Source of the DNA: an uncultured Dysosmobacter sp.
GTDB taxonomy: Bacteria > Bacillota > Clostridia > Oscillospirales > Oscillospiraceae
Assembly (NCBI RefSeq): GCF_947631165.1
Contig: NZ_CANRKH010000002.1
Coordinates: 62,001 to 126,000, forward strand
Direction of reading: 5' to 3'
Length of the DNA: 64,000 nt
Shown here: positions 1-8,260 of the stretch, in pieces
Layout: every line of letters starts with the position of its first letter
How positions within the stretch are numbered: position 1 is the first letter of the stretch
Made by a program: the position numbers and the translations under genes
Notes under the pieces: model-generated
What the model was told of the DNA's origin: nothing
Database searches by the model: none
The model's input: only the letters and a program-made list of their open reading frames with translations

Positions 1-930
1 AATAAATTTGACCAATGGCTGTAGGTTGGAGACTGTGCCACAAAATCAACGAATGCTTCCTGCTCAGGAATTGTCAGTGCGTGACGCTTTGGTTTCTCCC
101 AGTCATGGCTCTTCTTAATCTCAGCTATCACTCCGTCAGTAGGATTAATTCGAATATAACCATCCTTAACCGCTACATTAAATACTGGATGCAAGATTGT
201 TTGAATAATCTCGACGCTGTTTGGCTTAAATCCGTGTTTCTGCAACTCACCATAGAATTTCTTTATGTCGCTATATCTGATACTGGCGATATCTTGCATC
301 CCAATATTGTCTTTGATGTACTTTTCGTACATATATTTATAGTTTGTTCGAGTAGATGCCTTGAGTTCATACTTGGTTGCGATATAGTCTTCCCAGAAGT
401 CGTTACCCTCAGTGGACAAAGGGCAACACGCCTGCCGGCGGCTAAAATCAACGTTGGCAGCGTCATCGTCCTAGGTGGGCGTCAGCCCACCGTCGTCCTC
501 TTCCTTGCCAGCACCGATTTTTTCTCGCTGGCAGGTCCTTTGGAGTTTTTCAGGAGCAGATTCAGCGGCTGGCAAGGCAGACGAGGCAGCCGGGCTGCCG
601 CCCGGCAACGAGGATAACGCCGCCAGCCGCTTAAGATGCCCTGAAAAACCGCGTTGCCCTTTGTTCACTGAGGGTAAGAGTCATTCTGGTGGCAACAAAC
701 GAGTTGATACCATCTTGCGTGTCTCGGAGCACCTTTGCCTCCATATCCCTGAGTGCTTCGCAGGCGCGTTTCTTTGGTGGCAGCTTGTCAGTTGAAACTA
801 ATCTCCAGCTATATAGGCTTCTTCGCACCCCTTCCGCGTCCACATACTTGTACTCATACTTTCCGTCGGCACGCTGGCTCTCCCCTGTTCTCAGGAGACG
901 GCCCTTATTGTCTCGTCTCTTTTCTGACAT
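1..930 (-). pseudogene. Tn916-family tyrosine integrase, interrupted by a MITE, cut by the window edge
   Basis: The minus-strand reading from 930 gives the arm-type DNA-binding N-terminus typical of Tn916-like integrases (starts MSEKRRDNKG, then a YSWRLV motif). It is interrupted at 674 by a 269-bp insertion and resumes at 405 with the SAM-like core-binding domain (KASTRTNY, FKPNSVEI, INPTDGV, KRHALTIPEQ). The catalytic domain lies to the left of the window. Removing the insertion plus one copy of the TA duplication joins MTL to NDFWEDY in frame, so the gene was intact before the insertion. Its role would be excision and integration of a conjugative transposon. Orientation puts the body of the element at higher coordinates. 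Identification is strong from motifs; loss of function is inferred. Confidence 0.88.
406..674. mobile_element. MITE-like non-autonomous element with 22-bp terminal inverted repeats and TA duplication
   Basis: The left end at 406-427 begins CCCTCAGTGGAC. The right end at 653-674 is its reverse complement with one mismatch out of 22. Both ends are flanked by TA (404-405 and 675-676), the target duplication expected of IS630/Tc1-mariner-type transposition. The interior is GC-rich and codes for nothing convincing. In-silico excision restores the host integrase frame. The element is too short to encode a transposase, so it would have to be moved by one acting in trans. Confidence 0.85.
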
Positions 931-999
931 GGATACTCCTTTCAGAAAAGGACATGGTAAAGCTTGAGTATTATATCATGCCCTTTATTGGATTTCAAG

Positions 1000-1206
1000 T
1001 CAAATAGAATCACATTCATCAAGGTACTCTTCTAACCTTTTGCGGCGGATAAGCTGACGGTTTTCATTCCACACAGACAAATTTTTGTCGGGATTGTGAT
1101 CAAGAAGATCTCGAAGTTTGTGTTCACCGATACCGAAATACTCCGCTGCTTCTCATACTGTTAGCATATATCGTTCCCCTAGTGGGGTCTGCCTCATTTC
1201 TTTCAT
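1000..1206 (-). pseudogene. Tn916-type excisionase with internal stop
   Basis: The 69-codon frame resembles Tn916 Xis: an N-terminal GERYMLTV segment, then EAAEYFGIGEHKL as a winged-helix recognition region, and a basic C-terminus (IRRKRLEEYLDE). Codon 18 is TGA, just before EAAEYF, where the family has a sense codon. It sits directly upstream of the integrase, the usual xis-int order. Xis normally directs excision of the element. The stop makes it probably inactive unless translation restarts. Confidence 0.8.
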
Positions 1207-1209
1207 AAT

Positions 1210-2053
1210 CTATATGATGAACTCCGCTTTAGCCACCTGGGGCGACTCCTCAAAGAAGGGACGGAAGAGAGCCGCACCGCCGCCCATAAAGACGGCGGGA
1301 GTAGCCCGCAGGTCTACCTGGAGTTCCCGGAGCTTATCCAGAATACCGGCGGCATAACTCTTCTTCACGGTAGAGCGAATGGTCTCCCGCACATCGTCCG
1401 GCAGGATGGTGGACCGCCCCTGGATCACATCGGCAATATGGTCGTCGTCGATCTTAATGTCGTGCAGGGCGCTGACCCGACCGATGATCCCGTCGGACAT
1501 GGGGATCACACCCAGCTCCAGGCTCCGGCACACCTGCATATCCGGCTGGATCCCACGCAGGAGCAGCACATCGGTAGTAAAGCCGCCGATATCCACTACA
1601 AAGGTGCGGGGATTCTGCCGGATGGCCTGGGCCTGAGGTACCACCGCAGCATACGCCTGGGGGTAGACCAGGATCTGACGGATCAACAGACAGATCGGGA
1701 CGCGTTGTAGACGAACTTGACGCTGCCGCGCTTGAAGTACCCGAGCAGTTCCGCAGCTCGTAGTGCTCCGGGGGCAGGCCAATGGCCAGTTCCGCCTCCA
1801 CCAGGGGCTGAAGTGCATTGATCCGCTGCAGTTCCTTGGCGATGGCGAACAAGGTCAGCACAAAAAAGCGATCATCCTTGGTCGTATCCCGCATATAGGG
1901 GATGCGTTCCCCCGACAGCGTCCAGTAGGTACCGCCAAACTCCAGCACGTCCATCTCCACCGGGGGCTTCACCGGGTAATCGGTCAAGCCGGAGGTAAAC
2001 ACGAAGTTGGGGGTCTTGATGGCGGAATTTCCGTGGTCAATGGCAAACAGCAT
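1210..2053 (-). pseudogene. ParM/Alp-like actin-family ATPase with two frameshifts
   Basis: The N-terminal frame (MLFAIDHGNSAIK) carries a phosphate-1-like motif and runs to about 1760. The C-terminal frame carries FVVDIGGFTTDVLLL (phosphate-2-like) and a late MGGGA adenosine motif. Between them the coding frame shifts twice, near 1748 and near 1700. Adding one base at each place (cggaa>cggaaa and aacgc>aacggc) would restore a continuous KLLGYFKRG...VPICLLIRQ reading. ParM-type filaments segregate plasmids or large mobile elements. Start ATG 2053 is preceded by AGGAG; a GTG at 2062 is less likely. It lies 3 bp upstream of xis, so it is probably part of the decayed element. Confidence 0.75.
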
Positions 2054-2100
2054 TACAATCACTCCTGTTTCATTCAGATACCACCCTTGGTAAAATGAAG

Positions 2101-2132
2101 GACCGTTTACCTGCTGTACCTGGTAAACGGTC
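2101..2132. promoter_or_regulatory. Perfect 11-bp inverted repeat upstream of the ParM-like gene
   Basis: GACCGTTTACC (2101-2111) and its exact reverse complement (2122-2132) flank a 10-bp spacer. A further GGTAAA copy lies just to the left near 2088. The site is 48 bp upstream of the ParM-like start. It could be an operator or centromere-like site for a partition regulator, or a terminator for the gene at 2259-2462, although no T-run follows. Function is inferred from position only. Confidence 0.4.
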
Positions 2133-2258
2133 TGAAGTGACAGTATTCGATTTTAGACGTGTAAAGCAAATATGCTTTTTTTGCCGATATGCAAGGCCGG
2201 GAAGCAAGTTTTTCCCCAAGGAAGCGCAAAATGTCCTCTTGCTGTATAAACGATCTTG

Positions 2259-2462
2259 TCAGGACTTTTGATTGCCAGAAGGTTTATTTTGCGCCTGTCT
2301 TCTTCCAGTGCCACAGTTTCCAAAATACCTTTTCCACGGGCGAACAACACATGGAACAACTTTTCCACATCCTTCGCAGAAATCATTCAGTAAAACAACA
2401 TCCGCCTCGGTGAGATGTGTCCTGTCCATTTTGTTCAGACAATCCAGGCAAAATTCGGTCAT
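2259..2462 (-). CDS. Small zinc-binding-type CxxC protein
   Basis: This 67-residue protein begins MTEFCLDCLNK and has a second pair in FCEGCGK, giving two CxxC motifs as in small zinc-ribbon proteins found next to regulators in Firmicutes. I know similar short proteins of unknown function. A consensus promoter lies 60 bp upstream. The C-terminal third (after PCVVRP) looks less conserved and may be frameshifted. It is divergent from the ribbon-helix-helix gene at 2608. Confidence 0.55.
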   Translation of the reverse strand: MTEFCLDCLNKMDRTHLTEADVVLLNDFCEGCGKVVPCVVRPWKRYFGNCGTGRRQAQNKPSGNQKS

Positions 2463-2503
2463 TTATACTCTCCCCTTATCTCTGGATATTCGACACTACA
2501 GTC

Positions 2504-2552
2504 AGGTGGTTGTCCACCTCTTTATTATAAGATGTTGTCCACCTGTTGTCAA
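2504..2552 (-). promoter_or_regulatory. Consensus sigma-A promoter with AGGTGGACAA operator repeats
   Basis: On the minus strand TTGACA (2552-2547) and TATAAT (2529-2524) are separated by exactly 17 bp. The sequence AGGTGGACAA occurs twice on that strand: within the spacer (2544-2535) and just past the -10 (2519-2510). The second copy is part of a palindrome, AGGTGG-TTGT-CCACCT (2504-2519). The layout suggests repression of the CxxC gene by a dimeric regulator, plausibly the adjacent ribbon-helix-helix protein. Confidence 0.7.
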
Positions 2553-2607
2553 AATGACATTCACCCGGAGTTTTTGGATACAATAATAAAATAGAGGGGG
2601 GATAGAT

Positions 2608-2829
2608 ATGCCAAATGGCCTGCACAAAAATTCGCACTATGCATTACGGATTCCTGAGCTGACGATGGATAAGCTGAAATATATTGCCGCTTATAATGGC
2701 CGTTCCGCGAATAAGGAGATTGAACAGCTGATTCTTGCGCATATCGCCGCCTTTGAGGATAAGTTTGGTGAAATAGTGCTGACAGCGGACGATTATGGAT
2801 TCATCAGAAAGCGAAATAAAAAAGAATAA
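2608..2829 (+). CDS. Arc-like ribbon-helix-helix DNA-binding protein
   Basis: This 73-residue protein has YALRIPELTMDKLKYIA (beta strand and first helix) followed by NGRSANKEIEQLI (second helix), the Arc/MetJ-type fold. A strong GAGGGGGG ribosome site precedes ATG 2608 and an intrinsic terminator follows. It probably acts as a dimeric repressor. The repeated AGGTGGACAA sites 60-100 bp upstream are the obvious candidate operators (inference). Confidence 0.8.
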   Translation: MPNGLHKNSHYALRIPELTMDKLKYIAAYNGRSANKEIEQLILAHIAAFEDKFGEIVLTADDYGFIRKRNKKE

Positions 2830-3133
2830 AACGCAACTGTTCTGAGGGCGGTGCCGCAAGCACAGCCCTCTTTTCTTTATCTCCCAGTAGTCCTTGACCG
2901 AGCCTTTTGACCGGCAGGCCCGCTTGAATGCGCTCTCGCAGCAACTGAAACAATCCCAGATCCCGTAACAGCTTACCCATGGCGGTACTCTCTCCGCCGG
3001 GGAGAATCAGCCCGTTCAAAGGCTGTTCCAGATCCCGGGGCTGGCGAATCTCAAAGTGCTCTGCGCCAAGGCGCTCCAGCATGGCGGCATGTTCCACAAA
3101 AGCGCCCTGCACAGCCAGAATCCCAACCGCCAT
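2804..3133 (-). pseudogene. pdxT: 3'-truncated pdxT (PLP synthase glutaminase subunit)
   Basis: The first 75 codons (3133 to 2909) are clearly PdxT: MAVGILAVQGAFVEH, then LILPGGESTAMGK, the oxyanion region. Homology stops after AGLPV, immediately before the strand carrying the nucleophile cysteine (usually GTCAG), and the frame runs into unrelated sequence and the neighbouring terminator. Without the Cys and His-Glu triad it cannot hydrolyse glutamine. It directly follows the deleted pdxS, as in normal pdxST operons. Confidence 0.88.
2844..2878 (+). terminator. Intrinsic terminator after the ribbon-helix-helix gene
   Basis: GAGGGC-g-GTGC pairs with GCAC-a-GCCCTC around a CGCAA loop, followed by TTTTCTTT. 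It begins 14 bp after the stop codon of the gene at 2608-2829. Confidence 0.85.
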
Positions 3134-3134
3134 T

Positions 3135-3593
3135 TCACTTGCCCCGCTCCGCCATCAAAAGGGCAATTTCATTTTCGTTGATGCCGACCATGGCCTCGCC
3201 CAGATCCCGGGCACCGCAGACGAAGGGCACCTGGAACTGCGTCTTGTCGATGTGGTACACGTCATCGGCGGGGGACAGAACTTCGCTCTCGTCAATGTAG
3301 TCAATCTCAATGGCTTCCAGAATTTGAGCCTCCACAAAGTGGCCGATGCGGCACTTGGCCATGACGGGAATGGACACCGCCTCTTGAATACCACGGATCA
3401 TCTTGGGATCGCTCATGCGGGACACACCCCCGGCAGCTCGGATATCGGCAGGGATGCGCTCCAGCGCCATAACAGCACAGGCTCCTGCGGCCTCAGCAAT
3501 CTTAGCCTGCTCCGGCGTAGTAACATCCATGATGACACCGCCCTTAAGCATCTGCGCCAGTTCTTTGTTTAAATCGTATCTTGTTTTTTCCAT
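3135..3593 (-). pseudogene. pdxS: pdxS with a large internal in-frame deletion
   Basis: PdxS makes pyridoxal 5'-phosphate from ribose 5-phosphate, glyceraldehyde 3-phosphate and ammonia, and is normally about 290 residues. Here 152 codons remain. The N-terminal part is normal ([52 protein letters not shown]) but then jumps straight to the usual C-terminus ([18 protein letters not shown]). About 130 residues of the barrel are missing. The family has DLGEA-like sequence at both deletion borders, suggesting recombination between short repeats. Start ATG 3593 follows GGGAG. Confidence 0.88.
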
Positions 3594-3669
3594 TTCTATC
3601 ACTCCCAAAGGTAAATTGAACCTAACGTAAGATATGGATTGGTTAATTTCGATAAGGTCACAAGATATA

Positions 3670-3700
3670 AAGAAAGGGGCGCCGCGCTATGCGGCGCCCC
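3670..3700 (-). terminator. Terminator of cysK
   Basis: The perfect 10-bp stem GGGGCGCCGC / GCGGCGCCCC (3676-3700, loop gctat) is followed on the minus strand by TTTCTT. It begins 18 bp after the cysK stop. Confidence 0.88.
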
Positions 3701-3717
3701 TTCATAAGTAATACAAT

Positions 3718-4650
3718 TCAATCCGCAAACAGCGGCGTGGAGAGGTAACGGTCTCCGGTGTCGGGAAGCAGGGCCACAATGGTCTTTCCCTTGTTCTCCG
3801 GCCGTTTGGCAAGCTCAATGGCCGCCCAGACCGCCGCGCCGGAGGAAATGCCCACCAGCACGCCCTCCGCCTTTCCGATCTTCTTACCGGTCGCAAAGGC
3901 GTCGTCGTTTTCTACGGCGATGACCTCATCGTAGACCTTCGTATTCAGCACATCCGGTACAAATCCGGCGCCGATTCCCTGGATCTTGTGGCTTCCCGCA
4001 TGGCCCTCGCTGAGAACGGGAGAGTCCTTGGGTTCCACGGCCACGACCTTCACCTGCGGGTTCTGGCTCTTGAGATATTCGCCCACACCGGTGACGGTGC
4101 CGCCGGTTCCGACGCCCGCCACGAAGATATCCACCTTGCCGTCGGTGTCCTCCCAGATTTCAGGGCCTGTCGTGGCCTTGTGGACGGCGGGGTTGGCGGG
4201 ATTGACGAACTGGCCGGGGATAAAGCCGCCCGGGATCTCCTTTGCCAGCTCATCAGCCTTTGCAATGGCCCCCTTCATGCCCTTGGCACCCTCGGTCAGC
4301 ACCAGCTCCGCGCCATAGGCCTTCATCAACTGACGGCACTCCACGCTCATAGTCTCGGGCATGACAATGATGATGCGGTAGCCCCGGGCGGCGGCCACTG
4401 AGGCCAGACCGATACCGGTATTGCCGGAGGTGGGCTCGATGATGACAGAGCCGGGTTTCAGCAGGCCTTTTTCCTCGGCGTCGTCGATCATTGCCTTGGC
4501 GATACGATCCTTCACGCTGCCTGCGGGATTGAAATACTCCAGCTTGCCCAGGATCTTCGCCTCCAGTCCCTCTTCCTGCTCAATGTGGACCAGCTCCAGC
4601 AGCGGAGTCTTGCCGATCAGCTGGTCGGCGGATGTATAAATCTTGCTCAT
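3718..4650 (-). CDS. cysK: Cysteine synthase A (O-acetylserine sulfhydrylase)
   Basis: This 310-residue PLP enzyme converts O-acetylserine and sulfide to cysteine. It has all the family marks: NPAGSVKDR with the PLP lysine near residue 47, the substrate loop PTSGNTG near 73-79, the phosphate-binding GTGGT near 180, and [11 protein letters not shown] near the C-terminus. The length is normal for CysK. Start ATG 4650 is chosen because GGGAGG precedes it by 8 bp; ATG 4656 is possible. It has its own terminator and is divergent from an Rrf2-family regulator that may sense Fe-S or cysteine status and control it. Confidence 0.95.
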   Translation of the reverse strand: MSKIYTSADQLIGKTPLLELVHIEQEEGLEAKILGKLEYFNPAGSVKDRIAKAMIDDAEEKGLLKPGSVIIEPTSGNTGIGLASVAAARGYRIIIVMPETMSVECRQLMKAYGAELVLTEGAKGMKGAIAKADELAKEIPGGFIPGQFVNPANPAVHKATTGPEIWEDTDGKVDIFVAGVGTGGTVTGVGEYLKSQNPQVKVVAVEPKDSPVLSEGHAGSHKIQGIGAGFVPDVLNTKVYDEVIAVENDDAFATGKKIGKAEGVLVGISSGAAVWAAIELAKRPENKGKTIVALLPDTGDRYLSTPLFAD

Positions 4651-4834
4651 GATCAATTCCTCCCGAATGATAATAAAAATATGATGATACTGAATAGCAA
4701 ATGGACCTAATCAACATCGCCAACATCGGAAGGCTGTGGGATATTTCATTCAAATACCCACCTTTCATATAGGTTAATATGGATTATATGCTTTTATTCA
4801 GCCAATGTCAAGAGCTTTTCGGAAAAAATTTGTA

Positions 4835-4863
4835 TTGATTCCCTATTTACCATGTTTTATAAT
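4835..4863 (+). promoter_or_regulatory. Promoter of the Rrf2-family gene
   Basis: TTGATT (4835-4840) and TATAAT (4858-4863) have a 17-bp spacer, 29 bp before the chosen GTG start. Confidence 0.7.
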
Positions 4864-4891
4864 AGGTTTTATTATTAGAGGAGGTGCAACT

Positions 4892-5323
4892 GTGCTGATT
4901 TCAACAAAGGGCCGCTACGCCCTGCGGGTCATGACCGACCTGGCGGAGCATCCGTCGGAAGGGTATGTCCCACTGAAGGAAATTGCAGAGCGGCAGGAGA
5001 TTTCAGAAAAATATCTGGAAGCCATCATTAAGATTCTGGTGAAGGCCAGACTGCTGAACGGCCTTCGGGGCAAGGGCGGCGGATATAAACTGACAAAAGA
5101 CCCTGAACAATATACTGTTGGCAGTATCCTGCGACTGACAGAGGACTCTTTGGCTCCGGTGACCTGTCTGGAGGCACACGCCGATGCCTGCCCCCGGGCG
5201 GCGGAGTGCCGCACACTGCCGGTATGGCAGGGGCTGGACAAGGTCATCAACGACTATCTGGATCATATCACGCTGGCGGACTTGACTCACCCTGACAGCG
5301 CTGGGAACGACTACGTGATCTGA
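4892..5323 (+). CDS. Rrf2-family transcription regulator (IscR/CymR-like)
   Basis: The GTG start at 4892 is supported by GAGGAGGTG eight bases upstream; the longer frame from 4805 begins before the promoter. The 143-residue protein opens with STKGRYALRVMTDLA, the Rrf2 winged-helix, followed by the recognition region EISEKYLEAIIKIL and the GKGGGYKL wing. Three cysteines in TCLEAHADACPRAAEC resemble the IscR Fe-S ligand triplet, though with spacings 8 and 6 rather than 6 and 6. Being divergent from cysK suggests control of cysteine or Fe-S metabolism (inference). Confidence 0.88.
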   Translation: MLISTKGRYALRVMTDLAEHPSEGYVPLKEIAERQEISEKYLEAIIKILVKARLLNGLRGKGGGYKLTKDPEQYTVGSILRLTEDSLAPVTCLEAHADACPRAAECRTLPVWQGLDKVINDYLDHITLADLTHPDSAGNDYVI

Positions 5324-5343
5324 TTGGAAACAGGGGGCTGAAC

Positions 5344-6291
5344 TTGTGGACCTTCCGCAATGACTCACATGATCCGTTTTATAACCAGGCGTTTGAGGAG
5401 TACGTGTTTCAGACATTTCGGGATGACGATATCTTCTTTCTCTGGCAGAACTCCCCTGCCGTGGTAGTAGGCAGCTATCAGAATATCTGCCGCGAGGTTC
5501 GGGTGGAGACGCTGCAAAAGCTGGGTATCCCCGTGGTTCGGCGGTTGTCCGGCGGGGGCACGGTCTACCATGACCTGGGCAATATCAATTACACCTACAT
5601 CATCCGGCAGGAAGAGCTTGCGGACTACGACCGCTGTCTCCGGCCGGTGATCGATGCGCTGAACGCTATTGGTGTGCCGGCTCGGAAAAATCGCACCTGC
5701 GACATCGCCATCGGGAGCAAAAAATCTCCGGAAGCGCCCAGCGTGCCGCTGGGGACAGAGTCCTGCACCATGGGACACTGCTGTTTCAGTCTGACCTCAC
5801 GGTGTTGGACCAGATCACTACCCACCACAAAAACGAATGTTTCCGGTCCAGGGGGACGGTTTCCGCCATCTGTCCGGTGACCAACATCCGGGACCATCTG
5901 GACACGCCCATGACGCTGGATGAATTTCGGGACAGGCTGTTAGACCAGATGGTGGCCGCCAACGATCCACATATAACACTGTCTCCTGAGCAGAGAAAAG
6001 AGGTCTGCCGCCTGCGGGACGAAAAATACCGCAGTTGGGAATGGATCTGGGGCAGGACACCCGCGTTCTCCTAAGAAAACAGGTTTTTTTGCCGGTTTTC
6101 CCATCCACGTGCCCTACGAGGCCAAGCGGGGCATCGTATCCAACGCTGTGATAGCATGCGCCGCCGTGGAGGATGAACAGGCCGCCGCCCGGCTTTTGAG
6201 CGGACAGCGCCTCGACCCGGAGGGCTTTGCGGCGGTCTGCCGCGACTTGGCAGGAGACCAGGCGGAGGAATTGATGGATTGGCTGATGTAA
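5344..6291 (+). pseudogene. lplA: Lipoate-protein ligase A with frameshifts and a nonsense codon
   Basis: TTG 5344 starts a clear LplA N-terminus: NQAFEEYVF, VVVGSYQN, VRRLSGGGTVYHD, INYTYI. After CDIAIGSKK the frame breaks at a run of six A (5720s). A seventh A restores KKISGSAQRAAGDRVLHHGTLLF and the rest. After WGRTPAFS a TAA interrupts, and near 6073 a T7 run shifts the frame again; six T would give NRFFAGFPIHV continuing into the last 60 codons. LplA attaches free lipoate to E2 and GcvH proteins. Three lesions make a true pseudogene likely, although two are homopolymer indels. Confidence 0.85.
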
Positions 6292-6339
6292 CGCCCGCTC
6301 ATATGAAAGACTGTGTCAAACGCGGAGGAGCATGAAATT

Positions 6340-6546
6340 ATGAGTAAATACAAGGCTCTGTGGGACTACATTCAGAAAAATGGAATCCATTCTTTTAAGT
6401 TGACATTTGCGGAAATACAAAATATCGCAGGCATCCCAATAGATCACTCTTTCTTGAAGTATAAAAAAGAACTGACAGACTATGGCTATCAGGTTGGCAA
6501 AATATCTATGAAGGAACAGACCGTTATTTTCAATAAGATAGATTGA
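6340..6546 (+). CDS. Small conserved protein of unknown function
   Basis: ATG 6340 follows GGAGGAG by about 10 bp and gives 68 residues (MSKYKALWDYI...FNKID). The sequence, with FAEIQ..AGIPIDHSFLKYKKEL, resembles a short family widespread in Firmicutes that I recognise only as uncharacterised. It may be a small DNA- or nucleotide-binding fold. No obvious partner: it stands alone between the lipoate-locus fragments. Confidence 0.6.
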   Translation: MSKYKALWDYIQKNGIHSFKLTFAEIQNIAGIPIDHSFLKYKKELTDYGYQVGKISMKEQTVIFNKID

Positions 6547-6741
6547 TTGCTTTTTGAACCCACGGCTGCTATATTGAACCAACGTATGCCATAAATGCGG
6601 ATGGAAGCAAGTTTTTACCACGAAATGTTTGAAGCTTGCAGCATTCCATCCCGATATTCAACGGGTTCTATCGCTGCAGACATTTCCGCTGCATTTGCTT
6701 TCACAATATAGCCTTATCATCAGAAAGGATCATGTAATAAT

Positions 6742-6867
6742 GGAAAAGAACTTACCATACCGAAGCTGCGTCCGGACATGGAATCCGGCGTTCTGTGCGC
6801 CTGGCTGAAGGAGGAGGGCGATGAGGTGGTCGTGGAGGCCCAGGTCGCCGTCCTGGAAACGAAGTGA
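6742..6867 (+). pseudogene. Lipoyl/biotinyl-domain remnant
   Basis: A frame without a start codon reads LTIPKLRPDMESGVLCAWL then KEEGDEV...VLETK, the first two-thirds of a lipoyl domain from a 2-oxo-acid dehydrogenase E2 or similar protein. It stops before the DK(A/V) hairpin that carries the lipoylated lysine. It lies directly upstream of the lipA chimera, consistent with a destroyed lipoate/2-oxo-acid dehydrogenase locus. Confidence 0.65.
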
Positions 6868-6875
6868 GCGATGCC

Positions 6876-7451
6876 ATGGAAAAGAAACCTGAGTGGCTGA
6901 AGGTCCGCTATAGTCAGGAGGCCGTCGCAGAGGTGGCGAAGCTGATGCGGGATTTGAACTTGAACACCGTGTGCAAGGAGGCCAACTGCCCTAATCTGGG
7001 AGAGTGCTACCGCCAGCACACCGCCACCTTTATGATCCTGGGCAGCGTCTGCACCCGGAACTGCCGCTTCTGCAATGTCACCACCGGCCATCCCCTGCCG
7101 CCGGACCCGGAGGAACCCATGAATGTGGCGAGGGCCGCTAAAAAGCTGGGCCTGCGCCATGTGGTGCTGACTTGTTTCACCAGGGACGATCTGCCTGTCC
7201 CCATGGCCCCGGAGGAGTTTAAAGCCCACATGATCCGCTGCATCATGGGCGGCAGCGGTGCTGCCTATGAGGTGACGGCAGAGGATGACGCCCGCATCCG
7301 GCAGATCGCTGTGGAGAAGTTTGACAGCTGGGAGCATACTTATGGTGCCGACCCCAAGTTTAATATGGAACGCACCAGCCGCTTTGAGGGCAGCAGGCGG
7401 GTCCTTTTTCCCTATTCAGTTTGCAGTTTTCTCAGGTACGCAATGACCTGA
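6876..7451 (+). pseudogene. Chimeric ORF: lipA N-terminus joined to lplA C-terminal part
   Basis: The first ~110 residues are lipoyl synthase LipA, including the auxiliary-cluster cysteines [12 protein letters not shown] and the radical [11 protein letters not shown]. After TRDDLP the sequence switches to [13 protein letters not shown]...[15 protein letters not shown], which belongs to the accessory part of lipoate-protein ligases. The fusion is in frame and looks like a deletion product. It lacks the rest of the LipA barrel, and the ligase part has no catalytic domain. The 3' end overlaps the convergent hydrolase gene. Confidence 0.8.
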
Positions 7452-8245
7452 TCTGCTACCGCAAGCCGGTAATCGGAAAAGAAGTGGTCTGTCTGGTAGC
7501 TGACAGTCTGAAATTGCCTGCCGCCCGCGCCCTCGATCGCACGGCCAAGGGGTGTGCAGTGCTGTGCCGGCGGCGTGTAGATGTCCAATGTCCCTGCCAC
7601 ACACAAAAGCGGTTTTTCCGCCAGCCGGTCTGCAACATTTTCCAGGCGGAAAGCTTCCCTGTTTTCTTCAACTTCCTGCAAAAGCATCTCTCCTGTCGTG
7701 CCGGTCAGCCACTGAGCACTGTCATCAAAAATCTCCCGGACCATTTGATATGCCTGTGGGTCCTCGCATGCGATCAACGGCAAACGGCCGATATCGCAGG
7801 GCATCAACAGCACAGCACCTTTGATCTCCAATCGTGTCGCTGTCAACTGGCCGCAGACAAAGCCGCCCATGCTGTGGCCCACAGCGTAAATATGAGCCTT
7901 GTCAAAACCGTAGGTCTCGTCCGCCAAAATATAGTCCAGCACGGTACCGGCGTCCTCCAGGTCGTTTTTCAGAGAGTAGATCCCGTCACTGCCCCAGCTG
8001 CCGCTGTAATGAAAGGTCATCACGTGGAAGCCTGCCCGGCGGAGGGCATGTGCCAAATCAAAGTTCCGCTCACAGCCGGGAATCCCGTGGAGCAAAAGGA
8101 CCGTGGGATGCGGCCCGGCTCCTCCCGCAGTATAAAGGACAGAGAAGAGACGGCCCCGTTTTCCGGGGATGAGAATGCCGTGGACATTCGGCCGGTCGGC
8201 ACACTCCCCATAGTGGATCTCTGTACATCGTGCGTTATTGTTCAT
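7412..8245 (-). CDS. Alpha/beta hydrolase
   Basis: This 277-residue protein has the oxyanion segment LLLHGIPG, nucleophile elbow GHSMGG, acid-loop candidate TLDIYTPP and a late TDHFFSDYR containing the catalytic His. It resembles soluble esterase/lipase-like hydrolases that start with a [11 protein letters not shown] strand. Substrate unknown. It overlaps the end of the lipA chimera on the other strand and is followed at its 5' side by the DAACS carrier, with which it may be cotranscribed (15 bp apart). Start ATG 8245. Confidence 0.85.
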   Translation of the reverse strand: MNNNARCTEIHYGECADRPNVHGILIPGKRGRLFSVLYTAGGAGPHPTVLLLHGIPGCERNFDLAHALRRAGFHVMTFHYSGSWGSDGIYSLKNDLEDAGTVLDYILADETYGFDKAHIYAVGHSMGGFVCGQLTATRLEIKGAVLLMPCDIGRLPLIACEDPQAYQMVREIFDDSAQWLTGTTGEMLLQEVEENREAFRLENVADRLAEKPLLCVAGTLDIYTPPAQHCTPLGRAIEGAGGRQFQTVSYQTDHFFSDYRLAVADQVIAYLRKLQTE

Positions 8246-8260
8246 CGCGGTATTCTCCCC

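Noticed and set aside
15-617. 200-codon plus-strand frame
   Set aside because: Lies opposite the integrase core and inside the MITE; the integrase reading is strongly supported.
2510-2544. Repeated TTGTCCACCT as replication iterons
   Set aside because: Only two copies, and they fit exactly as operators over a consensus promoter.
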